Positions 21,296 through 31,925 of a DNA stretch of 64,000 nt are shown piece by piece. Each line of letters starts with the position of its first letter. Position 1 is the stretch's first letter. Made by a program: the position numbers and the translations under genes. Under the pieces are notes generated by a model that searched no databases, had not been told where the DNA came from, and worked only from the letters and a program-made list of their open reading frames with translations. Source of the DNA: Prorocentrum cordatum (lineage: Eukaryota > Sar > Dinophyceae > Prorocentrales > Prorocentraceae); assembly GCA_963575745.1 (NCBI GenBank), contig CAUYUJ010014321.1, positions 188,012-252,011 on the forward strand, written 5' to 3'.

Positions 21296-21620
21296 AAAAA
21301 ACAAGGGGGCGACCAGGAGGGGCAGGGGAAGGACGAGGAGGAGGAGGAGGAGGAGGGGAGGAGGAGGAGGAAGAGGAGCGGAGGAGGAGGAGGAGGAGGA
21401 GGGAGGAGAGAGGACGAGGAGGAGGAGGAGGAAGGGGAAAAGGAACACAAGGGAGGGCGGGGGAGAGGGAAGGAGAGAGACAGCGAGATGAGGAGGGACG
21501 GACGGGGCCGGGGGGGGCCAGGAGGGAAGGAGGAGAGAGGGGCGACGGCACGGATGGAAGGAGGGCGGGAGGGAGGCCGGACGGGGACAGGGAGCGGGAG
21601 AGATGAGAAAGATAAGGTTG
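21296..21620 (+). repeat. Purine tract (GGA/GAG-rich)
   Basis: Imperfect GGA repeat, densest at 21330-21480. Open frames of Arg/Glu/Gly on the plus strand and Ser/Pro/Leu on the minus strand are artefacts. Confidence 0.9.
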
Positions 21621-22017
21621 GAAGCCGCTCCGGCGCTGGCCGTCGACCCCGGCACCGCATGAGCCGTTCTGCCGCTGCGTTCGCTCGCAATCAGAATTCG
21701 CAAAGCGCCTGGGCCATCGTCAGCCGAGGCACGGCAGCCGCGGGGGGGGCAAGCGAGTCAGAAAGAGACAACGTCGTCGTGCGCCCCCTGAACCCTGAAA
21801 TAACAGCGCGCACAAGGCGCGCCCGATGGCGCCGGCAGGCGGGCGGGGGGGTAGGGAACTTTCGCAGGAATCGCACGTCCGATGCCGCGCAAAGGAGGCG
21901 TCGGCGGCGTGGGAAGGACTTCGAAACAATCTTGCGTTCGACGCGCGGCGCCCGGGGGGGGGGGGGCTTTGCCCGACGGGGGCCGGGGCGCCGCGCGCTG
22001 CGCAAAACTGCCGCGCG

Positions 22018-22185
22018 CGACCCCGGGATGCGGGGAGGGGGGGGGGGGGGGGCGCGGCGGCCACGCGGCGGCCACGTGGCGGGCGCCGGGGCACAGAGGC
22101 AAGGGAAACTCTGCGGGGGAGGGGGGAGGGAGGGGGGAAGGAGGGGGGGGAGGGGGAGAAGGAGAGGAGAGGGAGAAGGATGAGC
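22018..22185 (+). repeat. G-rich tract
   Basis: Runs of up to 15 G (near 22034) and many G3-G7 runs in purine context. Several blocks satisfy the four-run G-quadruplex pattern. Confidence 0.85.
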
Positions 22186-22224
22186 AGGTGGGAGGGAATT
22201 CGCAAAATTCGGAAGTCCTCAAAC

Positions 22225-22915
22225 GCGCATCAATATCCATTTTGACGTTGCGACCGTCGCCGTTACGCTGGGGAAAAATCGGAAAGTGGAATGTATCGAT
22301 TTGGGCGTTGGCAAGTGCGTTGGTGGTTCTAGAACTTATTGATTTGGGCATCGAAATGGACGCTGGGTATTAAAATGGGCATCAAAATTAAGGTCGGGGG
22401 TCCGACTCTGAGATCGACACAGAAATCGACACCGAAATCTACACGCTTGCTGAATATGTATCAATTGGGCATCAAAACTGACGTCGAGTATCATTTTGGG
22501 CATCAACATGGGCAACAAAATTGACGCTGGGGACCGACGCCGAAATCGACACCGAAATCGAGCAGAAATCGACACTTCTACTGAGGTTGTATCAATTTTG
22601 GGCATCAAATTTGACGTTGGGGACCGACTCTGAAATCGGCACCGAAATCGAAGCCGAAATCGACACTTCTACTGAGTGTGTATCAAATTGGGAATGATCG
22701 GAATGGGCATCCAAATTGACTTTGGGGACCGACTTTGAAATCGACACCGAAATCGACACTTACACTGAGTTTGTACCAAGTGGGGCATCAAAATGAGCAT
22801 CGAACTTTACGTCGGGGACCGACTCTGACATTGACACCGAAATCGAAACCGAAATCGACACTTCTACTGAGTTTGTATCAATTTGGGCATCAAAATTGAC
22901 GTTGGGCAAAGCGTT
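22225..22915 (+). repeat. ~90-120-bp tandem repeat with GAAATCGACACC sub-repeat
   Basis: Units of the form GGGCATCAAAATTGACGT, GGGGACCGACTCTGAAATCG, one to four copies of ACCGAAATCGA, then ACTTCTACTGAGTTTGTATC. At least six units, variable in length because the 12-bp sub-repeat number varies. Continues as shorter GGCGTCGG-type repeats to about 23000. Confidence 0.85.
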
Positions 22916-23000
22916 GGGGTTTTCGTTCGGCGTCGGAAAAGGCGCTGGGATTTCTGTTGGGAAAACTGTTCGGCGTCGGGAGAAAGGCGTTGGGACTTCT

Positions 23001-23810
23001 GTTGGGAAAACTGCCGCCATCGTCGCCCGCGTCAAAACGGACGCGGAGAACCGCGCCAACCGTTGGAGTCGGGAGTCGCGTCGGGAGTCGCCACGGACGT
23101 CGCGGCAGGAAAAGGCCTTGGAGAGCACGCTGGGGCATCAGAACGGACGTCGACGTCGGAAGCGCACGGCAGCTGTCACGGGAGAGATGGGACCCATCGG
23201 GAACGGCGACGAACATCAATGCGCGCGGCGAATGACCGCGAGGGCGATGGAAGCGCGAAAACCAACGGCCGAAGCGGACGCTAAGCGATGTCGCTGGCCG
23301 CTGGCCCTCTTCCGCGCCCCCGTTTTGGGCGTTCGCGACGCATCCAACAAAACTTGCGCATGGCTCGAAGCTCTTGAACTTGGAGAAGGGTCCACAGGCG
23401 GCCGGTGGAGGCCTCTGCAGGGCAGCTCTCCGTTGAGCGCGTCCGCCCTTGGCCTTGCGCCTACAGCCCCGCCTCTGCCCCCTTCCTCTACAGTCGAACC
23501 TCTGGGAATCGTGGTTGAATGTAAAAGGAACATGGGTCTCATGATCTTCAATAGTCAAACCTGGGGCTGCACTATGCGCGGTCGTAGATCTATTCTGGGG
23601 AAGCTCAGGGAGAGAACTACTGGGGAGAGCCATGGCTTAGGCAGCAATAAAGTCCGTTAAGCAATATGCGAATACGCGCGCACGCGCCGGGCAGGCCAGC
23701 CGAAGGGCGAGGGGAGGCGCGCGCGCGGGCGGGGACCTTTTCTCCACTTGACTCACAAAGGTAGCTGCGGACAGTACTGATGCACGCATCATCGATAGAT
23801 CGGCGAATAT
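23001..23810. other. Unique sequence, no confident gene
   Basis: A minus-strand frame near 23480-23330 reads PFSKFKSFEPCASF, faintly like the end of the exon candidate at 24431-24658 (GKGLQPCAGSE), but the similarity is too short to rely on. Confidence 0.25.
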
Positions 23811-23812
23811 GT

Positions 23813-23873
23813 GTATATATATATATAAAACTATATATGTACATATATATATATATATATATATGTTACAGTC
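23813..23873 (+). repeat. (TA)n microsatellite
   Basis: Alternating TA with small interruptions. Potential cruciform. Confidence 0.95.
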
Positions 23874-24430
23874 AACCTAACGCAGCGAAGCGGCGGCGGC
23901 AGCGGCAAAAGAGAGGATGCGGAGAGGAGCAGATTAACTCCCCCCGCGGCGGGGCGCGTAGCATCGCGTCGACCCACGCCACAGCAGCCCTGGACATATG
24001 CACAACTCGGAGGAGCCGAAAGAACTCCGAACCGCTGCGGGGCGATAGATCGAAGCAACCCGACGTACCCCACCTCCGCATAGAGCCGGCCGTTCATTTC
24101 TCACAGATCTTCCACTTGAGTCGCCATTGGTTGACCTTTTGATGGTTATGCCGCACAGTTGACTACCATCTCTTCCTTCGCCAGCAATGTTCAGAATCAT
24201 AATAATGTGCATCTTTATGGTGATGCTAATCTGGCTTCGCCTTGCTCTTGTCCTTGCCGTGGCCCATGTCTCTCCCATCAGCCGCAGGCAGCGGCGGGGA
24301 AGTCAGCATCGCAGCGACATTTGTATGCAAAAGATCTTCACTGACGAGTGCTAGACGAGGGATTCGATCCCAAGGCAGACGTGCTGAAGGGAAGTTGTGC
24401 AACCTTGTCGTTCAACGGCTGGCTTCACGT

Positions 24431-24658
24431 CTATTCAGATCCAGCGCATGGCTGAAGGCCCTTGCCCTTGGCGTAGTTCTTGTTACACCTGAAGTGCCAG
24501 TCATAGGAACGGCCGGCCGCAGGGGCCGCGCCCTTGCTGGAGCCGGCGCACGGTCCTGGTCGGACCGACGGCTGGCCAGTGCCCTTGGTCTTGCTCTTGT
24601 CCTTGTTCGCCAGGAAGGCGCCGAGGCGGCGCCGCCAGGGGGCGCCGAGGAATAGCGC
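24431..24658 (-). CDS. Lys/Gly-rich C-terminal exon candidate
   Basis: An open frame of 75 codons without a start Met, bounded upstream by TGA codons at 24659-24664 and ending at TAG (24433-24431). It reads RRRLGAFLANKDKSKTKGTG, then PCAGSSKGAAPAAGRSYDWH, FRCNKNYAKGKGLQPCAGSE. Codon use is strongly GC3-biased (AAG for every Lys), as in expressed dinoflagellate genes and unlike the neighbouring frames. It would be a last exon whose 5' part lies above 24660 behind an intron. No family recognised; the basic, Cys-containing tail could bind nucleic acid. Confidence 0.3.
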   Translation of the reverse strand, partial: ALFLGAPWRRRLGAFLANKDKSKTKGTGQPSVRPGPCAGSSKGAAPAAGRSYDWHFRCNKNYAKGKGLQPCAGSE

Positions 24659-24664
24659 TCATCA

Positions 24665-26825
24665 ACCTGCTGCCCGGACATTGGCTAACCCACGCATCGC
24701 GAGGTCGCGCAGAAGTAGCGGCCGATGACAGTCGGCCATCATTCCTGCGACCGTCGCGGTTTGACCGCTGGTCGCCCACGCACAATGAGAGGCAGGAGGA
24801 ATCCAGACAAACAGCGCCCCCCGCCTAGCCAACAGCGCGGGCAGGCTCCGTAAAGCGTTGAAAGAACTACACCGGGCATAGGGCGAACGGAGAAACACGG
24901 ATTGGGGCATCAGGCAAATACAATTCGAGCTAACAAGGCTGGCAAAATAGAACGTCGCACTGGGCTGGAATGCACATGCTGTCCAAAATCAAATTAAATG
25001 TTAGGTTGTCAACGTTGAGGTAATGGTGGTGATCAAATCAAATCCTCAGAACGTCAAGGCAACGTTGGTGCACGAAAACGGTAAGTGGGCAGTGTCTCTG
25101 GCCGCGGCGGCTGGGCCGCTGGCTGGCCCAAAGCCACGCTGAGGGCGTCGGAATGATGGGCACAGCAGGCGGAGCGGGCGGTGGGGCCGCCGCGCTAGTA
25201 GCTGTTCCCGGGACGGCTTGGCCGACCGGCGACGCAGGGGCGTTGAGACCGCTGGCGTCATGTCGGCATACGCCCCCTGAACGGCTTGGCCGTCAGAGTA
25301 ACCTACAGTCTGATGGTCGTTCTCACGGGCCTCGCGCCACTGCTTGGCATACCGCAAAAACAAAGTCAGCATCACTGTAAATTGAAGCTGGAAGTCAAAT
25401 CAGGCCACTGGGAGAGGAATAAGTCGCACCACAATGCAAGACGCAACGAAAATATCACGAATTTCGCTGCTATGATGGTGTTGATTGATTCCACCGAACG
25501 CACGAGTGGAAGAAAAACTGTTGCACATTTGGGGGCCTTTTCCTTTCCATCAACAAACGCTTGTGCCGTTCAAAGGTCACTACTGCATGGTGCTCTACTC
25601 ATTACCGCTTCAATCGGCCGAGGCCCGTCCATGATAGACAAAGTCCATCAGAGTGAAGTTGGTGCCGATGTGCCCTGTTAGCTCGGCGCATTGGGTACTC
25701 GCCCTCGCTAATTCACGTCCCATTCGTGACATTTCCAATACGCTCAAGTCGGTCACACCTACGGTCAACACAAATATGTTGCTCACTTGTTGATCCTCCT
25801 TTGGCCGCTACAACATGTTCTGAAAGAAAATCCAACATGTGAACACAATCATTCGCTTGCCGGAGCTTCACCTGGAACCTTCCGCGGAAGATGTTGCGCC
25901 TCTCGCATCCTCGGCTTGGCCGGGCGCGGAACCAGCAGGGAGTTGCTGGCTTGACGCTAACTGGTTTGACCAAGAACGCTGGCGGCTTTCGTCAACACCG
26001 AAGGAGTGGATGTTGCGTCGAGCAACTGTCTAACTCCGGCGGCGACCCCCACAGGCGGAGGCCATGATGAAGATAAGTCGCCAGCTACACTGGGTGAACC
26101 AGGAGCGGGAGCAGCATGGCTTCACTCGTCTACGTCTTCTGCGATTGATGGCCTGTCGGCCAACCCCCTATTGCACTGCCCCCACTCTTCATGGAGCACC
26201 ATAACCACCACTGCTGGCAGGCCAGTGGACGGTGCCGCTGGCATATTTATTGGTTTTGCTACAGGCCCAGCGGGCTTACCCTTGGCAGGGTGCCTCCAAG
26301 CGTAGTTCCGTTATCTGCTTGACACCACAGCTCCTCTCCGCCCCCCCCCCCCCCCCCCCCGGGTTTCAAGGGAAGGCCGTCGGAAAATAAAGTTCCAACA
26401 TACCTGGGGAAATTGCACAGATACGGCAGCGGCGTCAAAACGACGAGCGCGAGGGAGGTGCACAAGCATCAGAGACTTCCCCCGCACAAATGATATCGCA
26501 TACCGCTCCACATCGGCATTACATGTGGGATCTGTGATCTAAGCAAGACCCAATATGGCAGCTAAGTATATGTCGAGTGCGATTCGGTAATCGGCAAAAT
26601 AAAAGTGACTGGGCAAGGTAGCCAGTCTGTCGTTGTCTGAGTGATTGGGCAAGGTAGCCGAGCAGAGCTGCAACGACATACGAGGCACGTTACGCCGCAG
26701 GACGGCGGCCGCCGATCTCGAGGAAAGGCTTGCCTCCCCAGCCCTCGCCGACATGGTCGGTGGACCTCCCTTGAGCCAAAGGTCCTCGCCGACTGAGTCG
26801 GTCTGGAATCTCGCTGGCGGCCCCG
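24665..26825. other. Lower-GC region without confident gene
   Basis: It contains four copies of the 11-bp palindrome (25108, 25214, 25282, 25912). It also has one copy of a word shared with the intron at 27364: AGTGGAAGAAAAACTGTTGC at 25504 and AAGTGGAAGAAAAACTGTTG at 27364. Short open frames lack motifs. Confidence 0.4.
26341..26360 (+). repeat. C20 homopolymer
   Basis: Twenty C in a row followed by GGG. Length may be an assembly approximation. Confidence 0.95.
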
Positions 26826-26828
26826 GCC

Positions 26829-27943
26829 TCACATGGCCGCAGGCCTGTCATCCACGAGCACCCCCCCCGGACCGTCATTATTGGACTCGCCCTCGGAGTC
26901 GTGGCGCGGCGCGGCCTCGCCTCCTAGCGGGGGCGGCGGCAGTGGCAAGCCAGGGTCTTCGTCACAAAACGGCTGGGCCGATTGCGCGCTAGACCTGGCC
27001 CCCGCACCGTCTGCGACGGCTGAGGCCACAGCAGGCGGGACGGTCACTGAGCGCACTTCGGGCATGGTCTTGTCATACGCTTTCCTCATGGGAAGTTGGG
27101 GCTCTCGGTCCTCTGCGGGGCCGTCTAAGATGTCCTTGTCAATTTCCGGCCAAATACCAAAGGCACGACGCGACTCTCTGGTCCAACCATACCCCCCGCA
27201 TTGTGGACATACCCTGGGTACATCTTCGTGATCAGCACACGTCCAGCGATGACAACTCTGAACTATGACTCTGGCGGGGCACATAGCGCATATAGGATTC
27301 GGAAAGGAGGAGTGGCGCACCCAAACGTGCACAAATCGGCGCAACCGTCTGGGCCCAAAAGCCCAAGTGGAAGAAAAACTGTTGCACGTTTTGGTGCGCT
27401 TTGACGGCTTGGCCGTTGAGCCACCCTCGAGGGTCCTCGCAGTGTGACAAAGACAAAATACAAATGTACAAAAGAACAATTCTTGTCCGCATCATTTTCC
27501 TTCCTGCGCCAGATGGATAAGAGGAGGAAATGAGGAAACGAACGTTGCCAAGTCAACCAGGAACAGATAAAGAAAACAACAAACATTATCCTCTGTTGCG
27601 CGTCATCCACGTAGTCAGCGCCATATTGCCTCAGCCCGGATACACACCGAACAAAAAGGGGCCCTGGAATTACGAGTTGGGGGACGCGTGAGCGAAGCTG
27701 CGACCGTTGTGAACCGCTCGGCAGGAGATACCGACACCTCAACCCCAGCATCTTCTGGGTCTGAATCAGATGGCTCGCCGATGTTGGCCGCGCCAGCGCC
27801 ATCCGAGCCCTCGCAGTCAACAGCCACTGGTTCGTTAGCTGCGTCACATGCGTCGGAGTCCAACCTCTGATCCGTGTCGAAAGGCAGGCATCCTGAGACC
27901 TCGCATGTACAAGGGCTCTTATTCGCAGCGGCGCAGTCCCCGG
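26829..27943 (-). CDS. Two-exon acidic zinc-binding protein candidate (partial)
   Basis: Exon A runs from about 27943 to 27641: CTCEVSGCLPFDTDQRLDSD, an acidic linker (EPSDSDPEDAGVEVSVSPAE) and RAPFCS just before a GTGTGT donor. Exon B begins after a CAG acceptor near 27258 and reads SCHRWTCADHEDVPRVCPQC, then GGYGWTRESRRAFGIWPEID, an acidic region and a Pro-rich end, stopping at 26829. Joined in phase, the exons give a Cys/His cluster (CSSCHRW-TC, then CPQC) that looks like a zinc ribbon or treble-clef; neither exon alone does. The proposed intron is ~380 bp. A TAA inside the palindrome at 27941 closes the frame upstream of exon A, so further exons are likely. Splice sites are inferred by eye. 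Confidence 0.35.
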
Positions 27944-27999
27944 CTTAGCCGGGCTGCGTGCGTCCACACAGCCTGCGGCTTGGCCACAGCCGGGTGACT

Positions 28000-29570
28000 G
28001 AGAGGGGCTTACAAAGGCAGCGATACCGGTGGGTGTCCGACCCCAACCGAATTCGGGTGCCTAGCGAGGCGAATAGTAGAAGTAGATGACGGCAGGCACA
28101 GAGTCTAACGAAGACAGGAAACGGGATGCGGACACAGCCGGCCGCCCGCCAATGTAGCTGCGGGAGCCAATCAACACATGCGCGTGCAAGTCTATGGTCA
28201 CACGCGCCTCTGAACTGACCGGGGTGGGAAGCCCCCCACCGAATTCATATCGCCCAGAAATCCCTCGGCACCTGGCGTCACGCAACACAACCGCCCCGGA
28301 GTCACAGACTTACCGGCGGCAACCGCACGCATCTCCTGACCCAGCGCCTCTTTGCCCAATAGGGTCAAGCACGAAGACTTGCCCACAACGGTTTGGCTCA
28401 CTTGAGACCGCTGGGCAAAAGTTGAACATTAAGACTGGCGATGCAACTGAACCGAAGGCCAAGGAGGACCCACGGCAGTATTCAGAGTGACCGACTGCAG
28501 AGCCTGCAGACTAAACACACTGCACCTCTACCAACAAAACTTTCCGCACTAATGTTGCGCCCATACCCTGCGTCAAAATGAAACTCAACGACTGGGGGTG
28601 CACGGAGCCTGTGCCCTTGCACATCACTACGGCTGAGCCGTGTGGAACAACAACCTTTTCGTCCCTCGGGCTCCAACTACGGGCGCCAAAATCCACTCGC
28701 AAGGTCTGACTCCCCACGCGAAGCCTCCATCGACAACGCCAGCCAGAATCCACTCACAAGCTTTGACGCACGTCGATGCCCACCACGCTGTGTGGGGCGG
28801 AACTACCACCTATTCTTTGCACTCAATGGCAGCCCTATGAGGCCGCGGCGGCGCACCCTCCGTCAAGTGATGGCGGGCTCCGCGATCGAGGGATATGTCG
28901 GACGCGGAGGCTGCAACGATCTCTCTCGGTGGACCGGAGACAGCTCTGACTGGGGCACGCCACAAAAAAGCGCACTGAGGAAACTTCGCCACAATACAGC
29001 TAAGCAAGCGTCTAACTGCGGCGTTCCGAGAAAAATGGGGGCAAGAGAACAGGGATTCTGACAAGCTCTCCAACATGTTCCTTGCGTTCTTGTGCTGAAT
29101 GGTCAGGCGCACAAGCACCACAGCGTCTGGGCCGGGCGCGCCAGCTTGCCGGCTGCGCGCACCGGCGCCCGACCAAACAGGACTGCCGGCACACTCTGAC
29201 AAGCGCCGACAAGACATCCGCGCACAAGCTCAGCAATCTAAGGATTTCAACAAGCTCGAACGAACACTGCCTTGGGGACGCCAACCAGAGGCGGGAGCAG
29301 CCGCAAGAGAAATGATAAATTATATCGCAAGTTGTGTTACTAGAGGCCTGTGGAAAATATGAGACGGCCTGCTTCAGCTCTGGGGCGCCCCGCACGAGCG
29401 GGGTCGAGCACGCGTAGGCGCCCGGACTGGTTGGATCAGCGGTCTGTCTCTCGCCTACCCGCGACCGGCTTGGCCGGCGCAGGCATCGACAGAATGAGAA
29501 ACAGCGCGAGGGGCCTGCCTCGACCTTCCAGCCCCCTCCCAGGCACTGGCGGCAGGGCCGCCAGTGCCCA
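28000..29570 (-). other. Possible exon pieces, no confident gene
   Basis: Minus-strand frames 28288-28061 (RYEFGGGLPTPVSSEARVTI then DLHAHVLIGSRSYIGG) and 28753-28511 (DEKVVVPHGSAVVMCKGTGS) look more protein-like than random but have no recognised domain. They lie between the Gag-like ORF and the zinc-protein candidate on the same strand and could belong to either. 28680-28780 contains two diverged copies of a ~48-bp word (GAGTGGATTYTGGC). Confidence 0.2.
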
Positions 29571-29577
29571 GCCAACG

Positions 29578-31470
29578 TCAAGGGTGGCCTGGGGTACTTG
29601 CGGCATACCAACACTCCTCGCCGCGCGGGCACTCGCCCGTGCCCCTGAAAGCGCAGCAGATCTTCTTTCTGCCTTTGCCACGGCCCTTACGGCGGTCCAT
29701 ACGCGAGCTGCCGCCGTTGGCCGGTTCATCAGCAGCGGCGTCTATCTGTTCACTCGCCGGGTCCTCTGGGGCAACCAATTCGTCGTCTGTGTCCTCTTGG
29801 GCAGAGCGTCCGTCTCCCGCCGTCGGCTGAGCCGGGGCAGCGGTCTGCCTGCTTCCGCCTCCGCCGGCTGGGCCGGTAGGCAATGAACCCCAACCCCGGC
29901 CTCGCTGATTGAGGGTCGATTCGTGCTTGTCGATGTTATAATCTTCCTTCTCTCGCAACATAAGCATCTCAATCTGAGCTCTGAGCCACTGGTATGTACG
30001 CATGCCCGTGCCGGGCTTGTCTGAGGACATATCGTAAAACTGGCAAACCATTTTCAACTTCTCCGGCATCCTGCACTGCTCGAGGAAGTGGGCATGGATC
30101 AAAGCTCGCATCTCGTCGGAAGGGGGTCGTACGCCATAGAATTGCCGGTACACATCCGCCCATTCATTGTAAAAATAATACAGATCAGCATCTGGGCGAT
30201 TGGGATCTATAACGACCTTGAAGATAACACGCGAAATACGATGCTGACCCAACTCCGATCTAAATGAGCACCAAAAGCACATGGCTCTTACCATTTCGCG
30301 CCCTGTCAGAAGTCTCTTTTCATTCTGGGCAGCGAACTCCACACGCTGAATTTGGTGGAGGAAATGATTGCGATGAAAGGAACGGTTGCGATTTCTGAGT
30401 AATTTCGCAAACTTCTCAATCAAGTTGGCGGCAATCATGATGTCAAGACGCCAGAAGCGGCCCGGGTTTCGAAGATGCCCTTTGGGCACGGCGGGGCCCA
30501 TAGCTTCCATAATCCAAAGCTGTGCCTCCTGAATCTCAGGGGGCGATCCAGCCACAGCACGGATGGCATGCATCTGCCACTCTCGGATGTTTGTAACATC
30601 TGGGATGTCCATCAAATCGATCTCTGCGTTGTTGCCAACCTGTCGCCACTGGTCCAACGGATCAGCGCTGTAGGGTTCTATTGGGCCGTCAGGCCCGCCC
30701 GATCCACCGCACGGGCGCCCAGGTCGGCCTGGACCTCCTGCGTCGCCCGACGGCCTGGCCGCTGGCGCCCCGCCTCCACCAGCACCTGACGGCTGGGCCG
30801 CTGATGTCCTCCGCGGCGGGTCTTGGGTGAAATGGTGAAAATGGGTAAGGTTCAAGTCGTCGGCCACGACATAAAGCTCGGCGTTGAAAGGTGCGTTGTT
30901 GCCTGACACACCCAGCTGGTACGGTTTCTCCAACGCGGGCCCTGTCACGGTGAAATGGGGATTCAATGGCGGCTTAGAAGTGACTGATTGAGACCGAGAC
31001 TGCATGTAAAGGTCCTTGTGCTTGAGGGGCTCAGCGATGGCCGCTTCTAGGGCGAGCACATCTCTGTCAGATGCAGCTTTGTCAGCGGCCATTGCAGCCA
31101 AGGCCTCCTCCTTTGCAAGTATGTCGGCTGCTGATGTCTCAGAGCTTCGACGGAGCTGGTCTTTGGCCTGCTCTACCAACCTTTTCATGGCAGCTTTCTC
31201 GGCATGAATATCGTCGAGAAGCTTCTGTTGCTGGGCCAAAAGATGGGGATCTCTGCTGTCGCGCCTCCACTGTTCATCCCAAGCTGCTTCAGCCTCTGGC
31301 AAATTCTTCTTTTGAGCATAAGCAGTACATCGCTTCGTGCCTATGTCGAAATGCTCTTTGCAGCTGGGAGAACCACACGTCACGCAAAATCCTCTTTGGC
31401 TTAGTACAAATATAGCAGCTCTCGGCAGGGTCCCCTCGAATGGGCTGAGGTTGTGGAAAAGCCTTAACAT
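29578..31470 (-). CDS. Gag-like retroelement protein with N-terminal Cys cluster and degenerate CCCH tail
   Basis: The frame is open from 31959, but the first ~163 codons translate a 7-bp minisatellite, so I take Met 31470 as start (630 aa). Domain order: FCVTCGSPSCKEHFDIGTKR Cys cluster (~25-45), a long Ala/Glu/Lys-rich helix, probably coiled coil (60-165), Gly/Pro linker (~235-275), and a helical capsid-like region (~290-510) with REWQMHAIRAVAGSPPEIQE, FWRLDIMIAANLIEKFAKLL, NEWADVYRQFYGVRPPSDEM. It ends with a basic RRKGRGKGRKK and CCAFRGTGECPRGEECWYAA. That tail fits the CCCH pattern Cx7Cx5C, but the expected His is Ala. No RT follows downstream in a readable frame. Could also be a host protein of Gag ancestry. 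Family not identified. Confidence 0.45.
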   Translation of the reverse strand: MLRLFHNLSPFEGTLPRAAIFVLSQRGFCVTCGSPSCKEHFDIGTKRCTAYAQKKNLPEAEAAWDEQWRRDSRDPHLLAQQQKLLDDIHAEKAAMKRLVEQAKDQLRRSSETSAADILAKEEALAAMAADKAASDRDVLALEAAIAEPLKHKDLYMQSRSQSVTSKPPLNPHFTVTGPALEKPYQLGVSGNNAPFNAELYVVADDLNLTHFHHFTQDPPRRTSAAQPSGAGGGGAPAARPSGDAGGPGRPGRPCGGSGGPDGPIEPYSADPLDQWRQVGNNAEIDLMDIPDVTNIREWQMHAIRAVAGSPPEIQEAQLWIMEAMGPAVPKGHLRNPGRFWRLDIMIAANLIEKFAKLLRNRNRSFHRNHFLHQIQRVEFAAQNEKRLLTGREMVRAMCFWCSFRSELGQHRISRVIFKVVIDPNRPDADLYYFYNEWADVYRQFYGVRPPSDEMRALIHAHFLEQCRMPEKLKMVCQFYDMSSDKPGTGMRTYQWLRAQIEMLMLREKEDYNIDKHESTLNQRGRGWGSLPTGPAGGGGSRQTAAPAQPTAGDGRSAQEDTDDELVAPEDPASEQIDAAADEPANGGSSRMDRRKGRGKGRKKICCAFRGTGECPRGEECWYAASTPGHP

Positions 31471-31545
31471 GCAAGGGACAATCACAGGTCGATTGCGGAG
31501 GGCTGGACAGCTGCCGGCTTGGCCGGTGCCAGCGCCTAACCAACA

Positions 31546-31917
31546 GTGTCCTGTGTCCGGTGTCCGGTGTCCGGTGTCCGGCATCCGGCGTCCGGCGTCT
31601 GGCGTCCGGCGTCTGGCGTCCAGTGTCCGGTGTCCGGTGTCCGGCGTCCGGTGTCCGGTGTGCGGTGTCCGGTGTCCGGTGTCCGGTGTGCGGTGTCCGG
31701 TGTCTGGTGCCCAGTGTCCGGTGTCCAGTGTCCGGTGTCCGGTGTCCGGTGTCCGGTGCATGTCCGGTGTCCGATGTCCAGTGTCTGGTGTCCGGTGTCC
31801 GGTGTCCGGTGTCCGGTGTCCGGTGTCCAGTGTCCGGTGTCTGGTGTCCGGTGTCCGGTGTCCAGTGTCCAGTGTCTGGTGTTGTCCGGTGTCCGGTGTC
31901 CAGTGTCCGGTGCGCGA
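31546..31917 (+). repeat. 7-bp minisatellite (GTGTCCG)n, ~50 units
   Basis: Units GTGTCCG with variants GCGTCCG, GTGTCTG, GTGTCCA. On the minus strand, three units equal seven codons, giving the repeated peptide DTGHRTP upstream of the Gag-like start. Confidence 0.95.
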
Positions 31918-31925
31918 GAATCGCT

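Larger units (their letters stand above)
25108..31525. repeat. Dispersed 11-bp palindrome CGGCTKRGCCG, 14 copies
   Basis: Inverted repeat CGGC-NNN-GCCG. Copies start at: CGGCTTGGCCG 25214, 25282, 25912, 27405, 29466, 31515; CGGCTGGGCCG 25108, 26970, 29865, 30790; CGGCTGAGCCG 28630, 29824; CGGCTTAGCCG 27941; CGGCCTGGCCG 30751. A degenerate copy (ending CCA) is at 27976. In eight copies the next outer bases also pair (A/T, C/G or G/C), lengthening the stem. Some copies lie inside coding frames (26970, 29824-30800). I did not notice any outside this interval when reading. Confidence 0.75.

Noticed and set aside
21281-22183. 300-codon Arg/Gly/Glu plus-strand frame
   Set aside because: Driven by GGA repeats and G-runs; no domain.
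24365-24385. GGGATTCGATCCC resembling a tRNA T-arm
   Set aside because: No acceptor, D-arm or anticodon stem can be folded around it on either strand.
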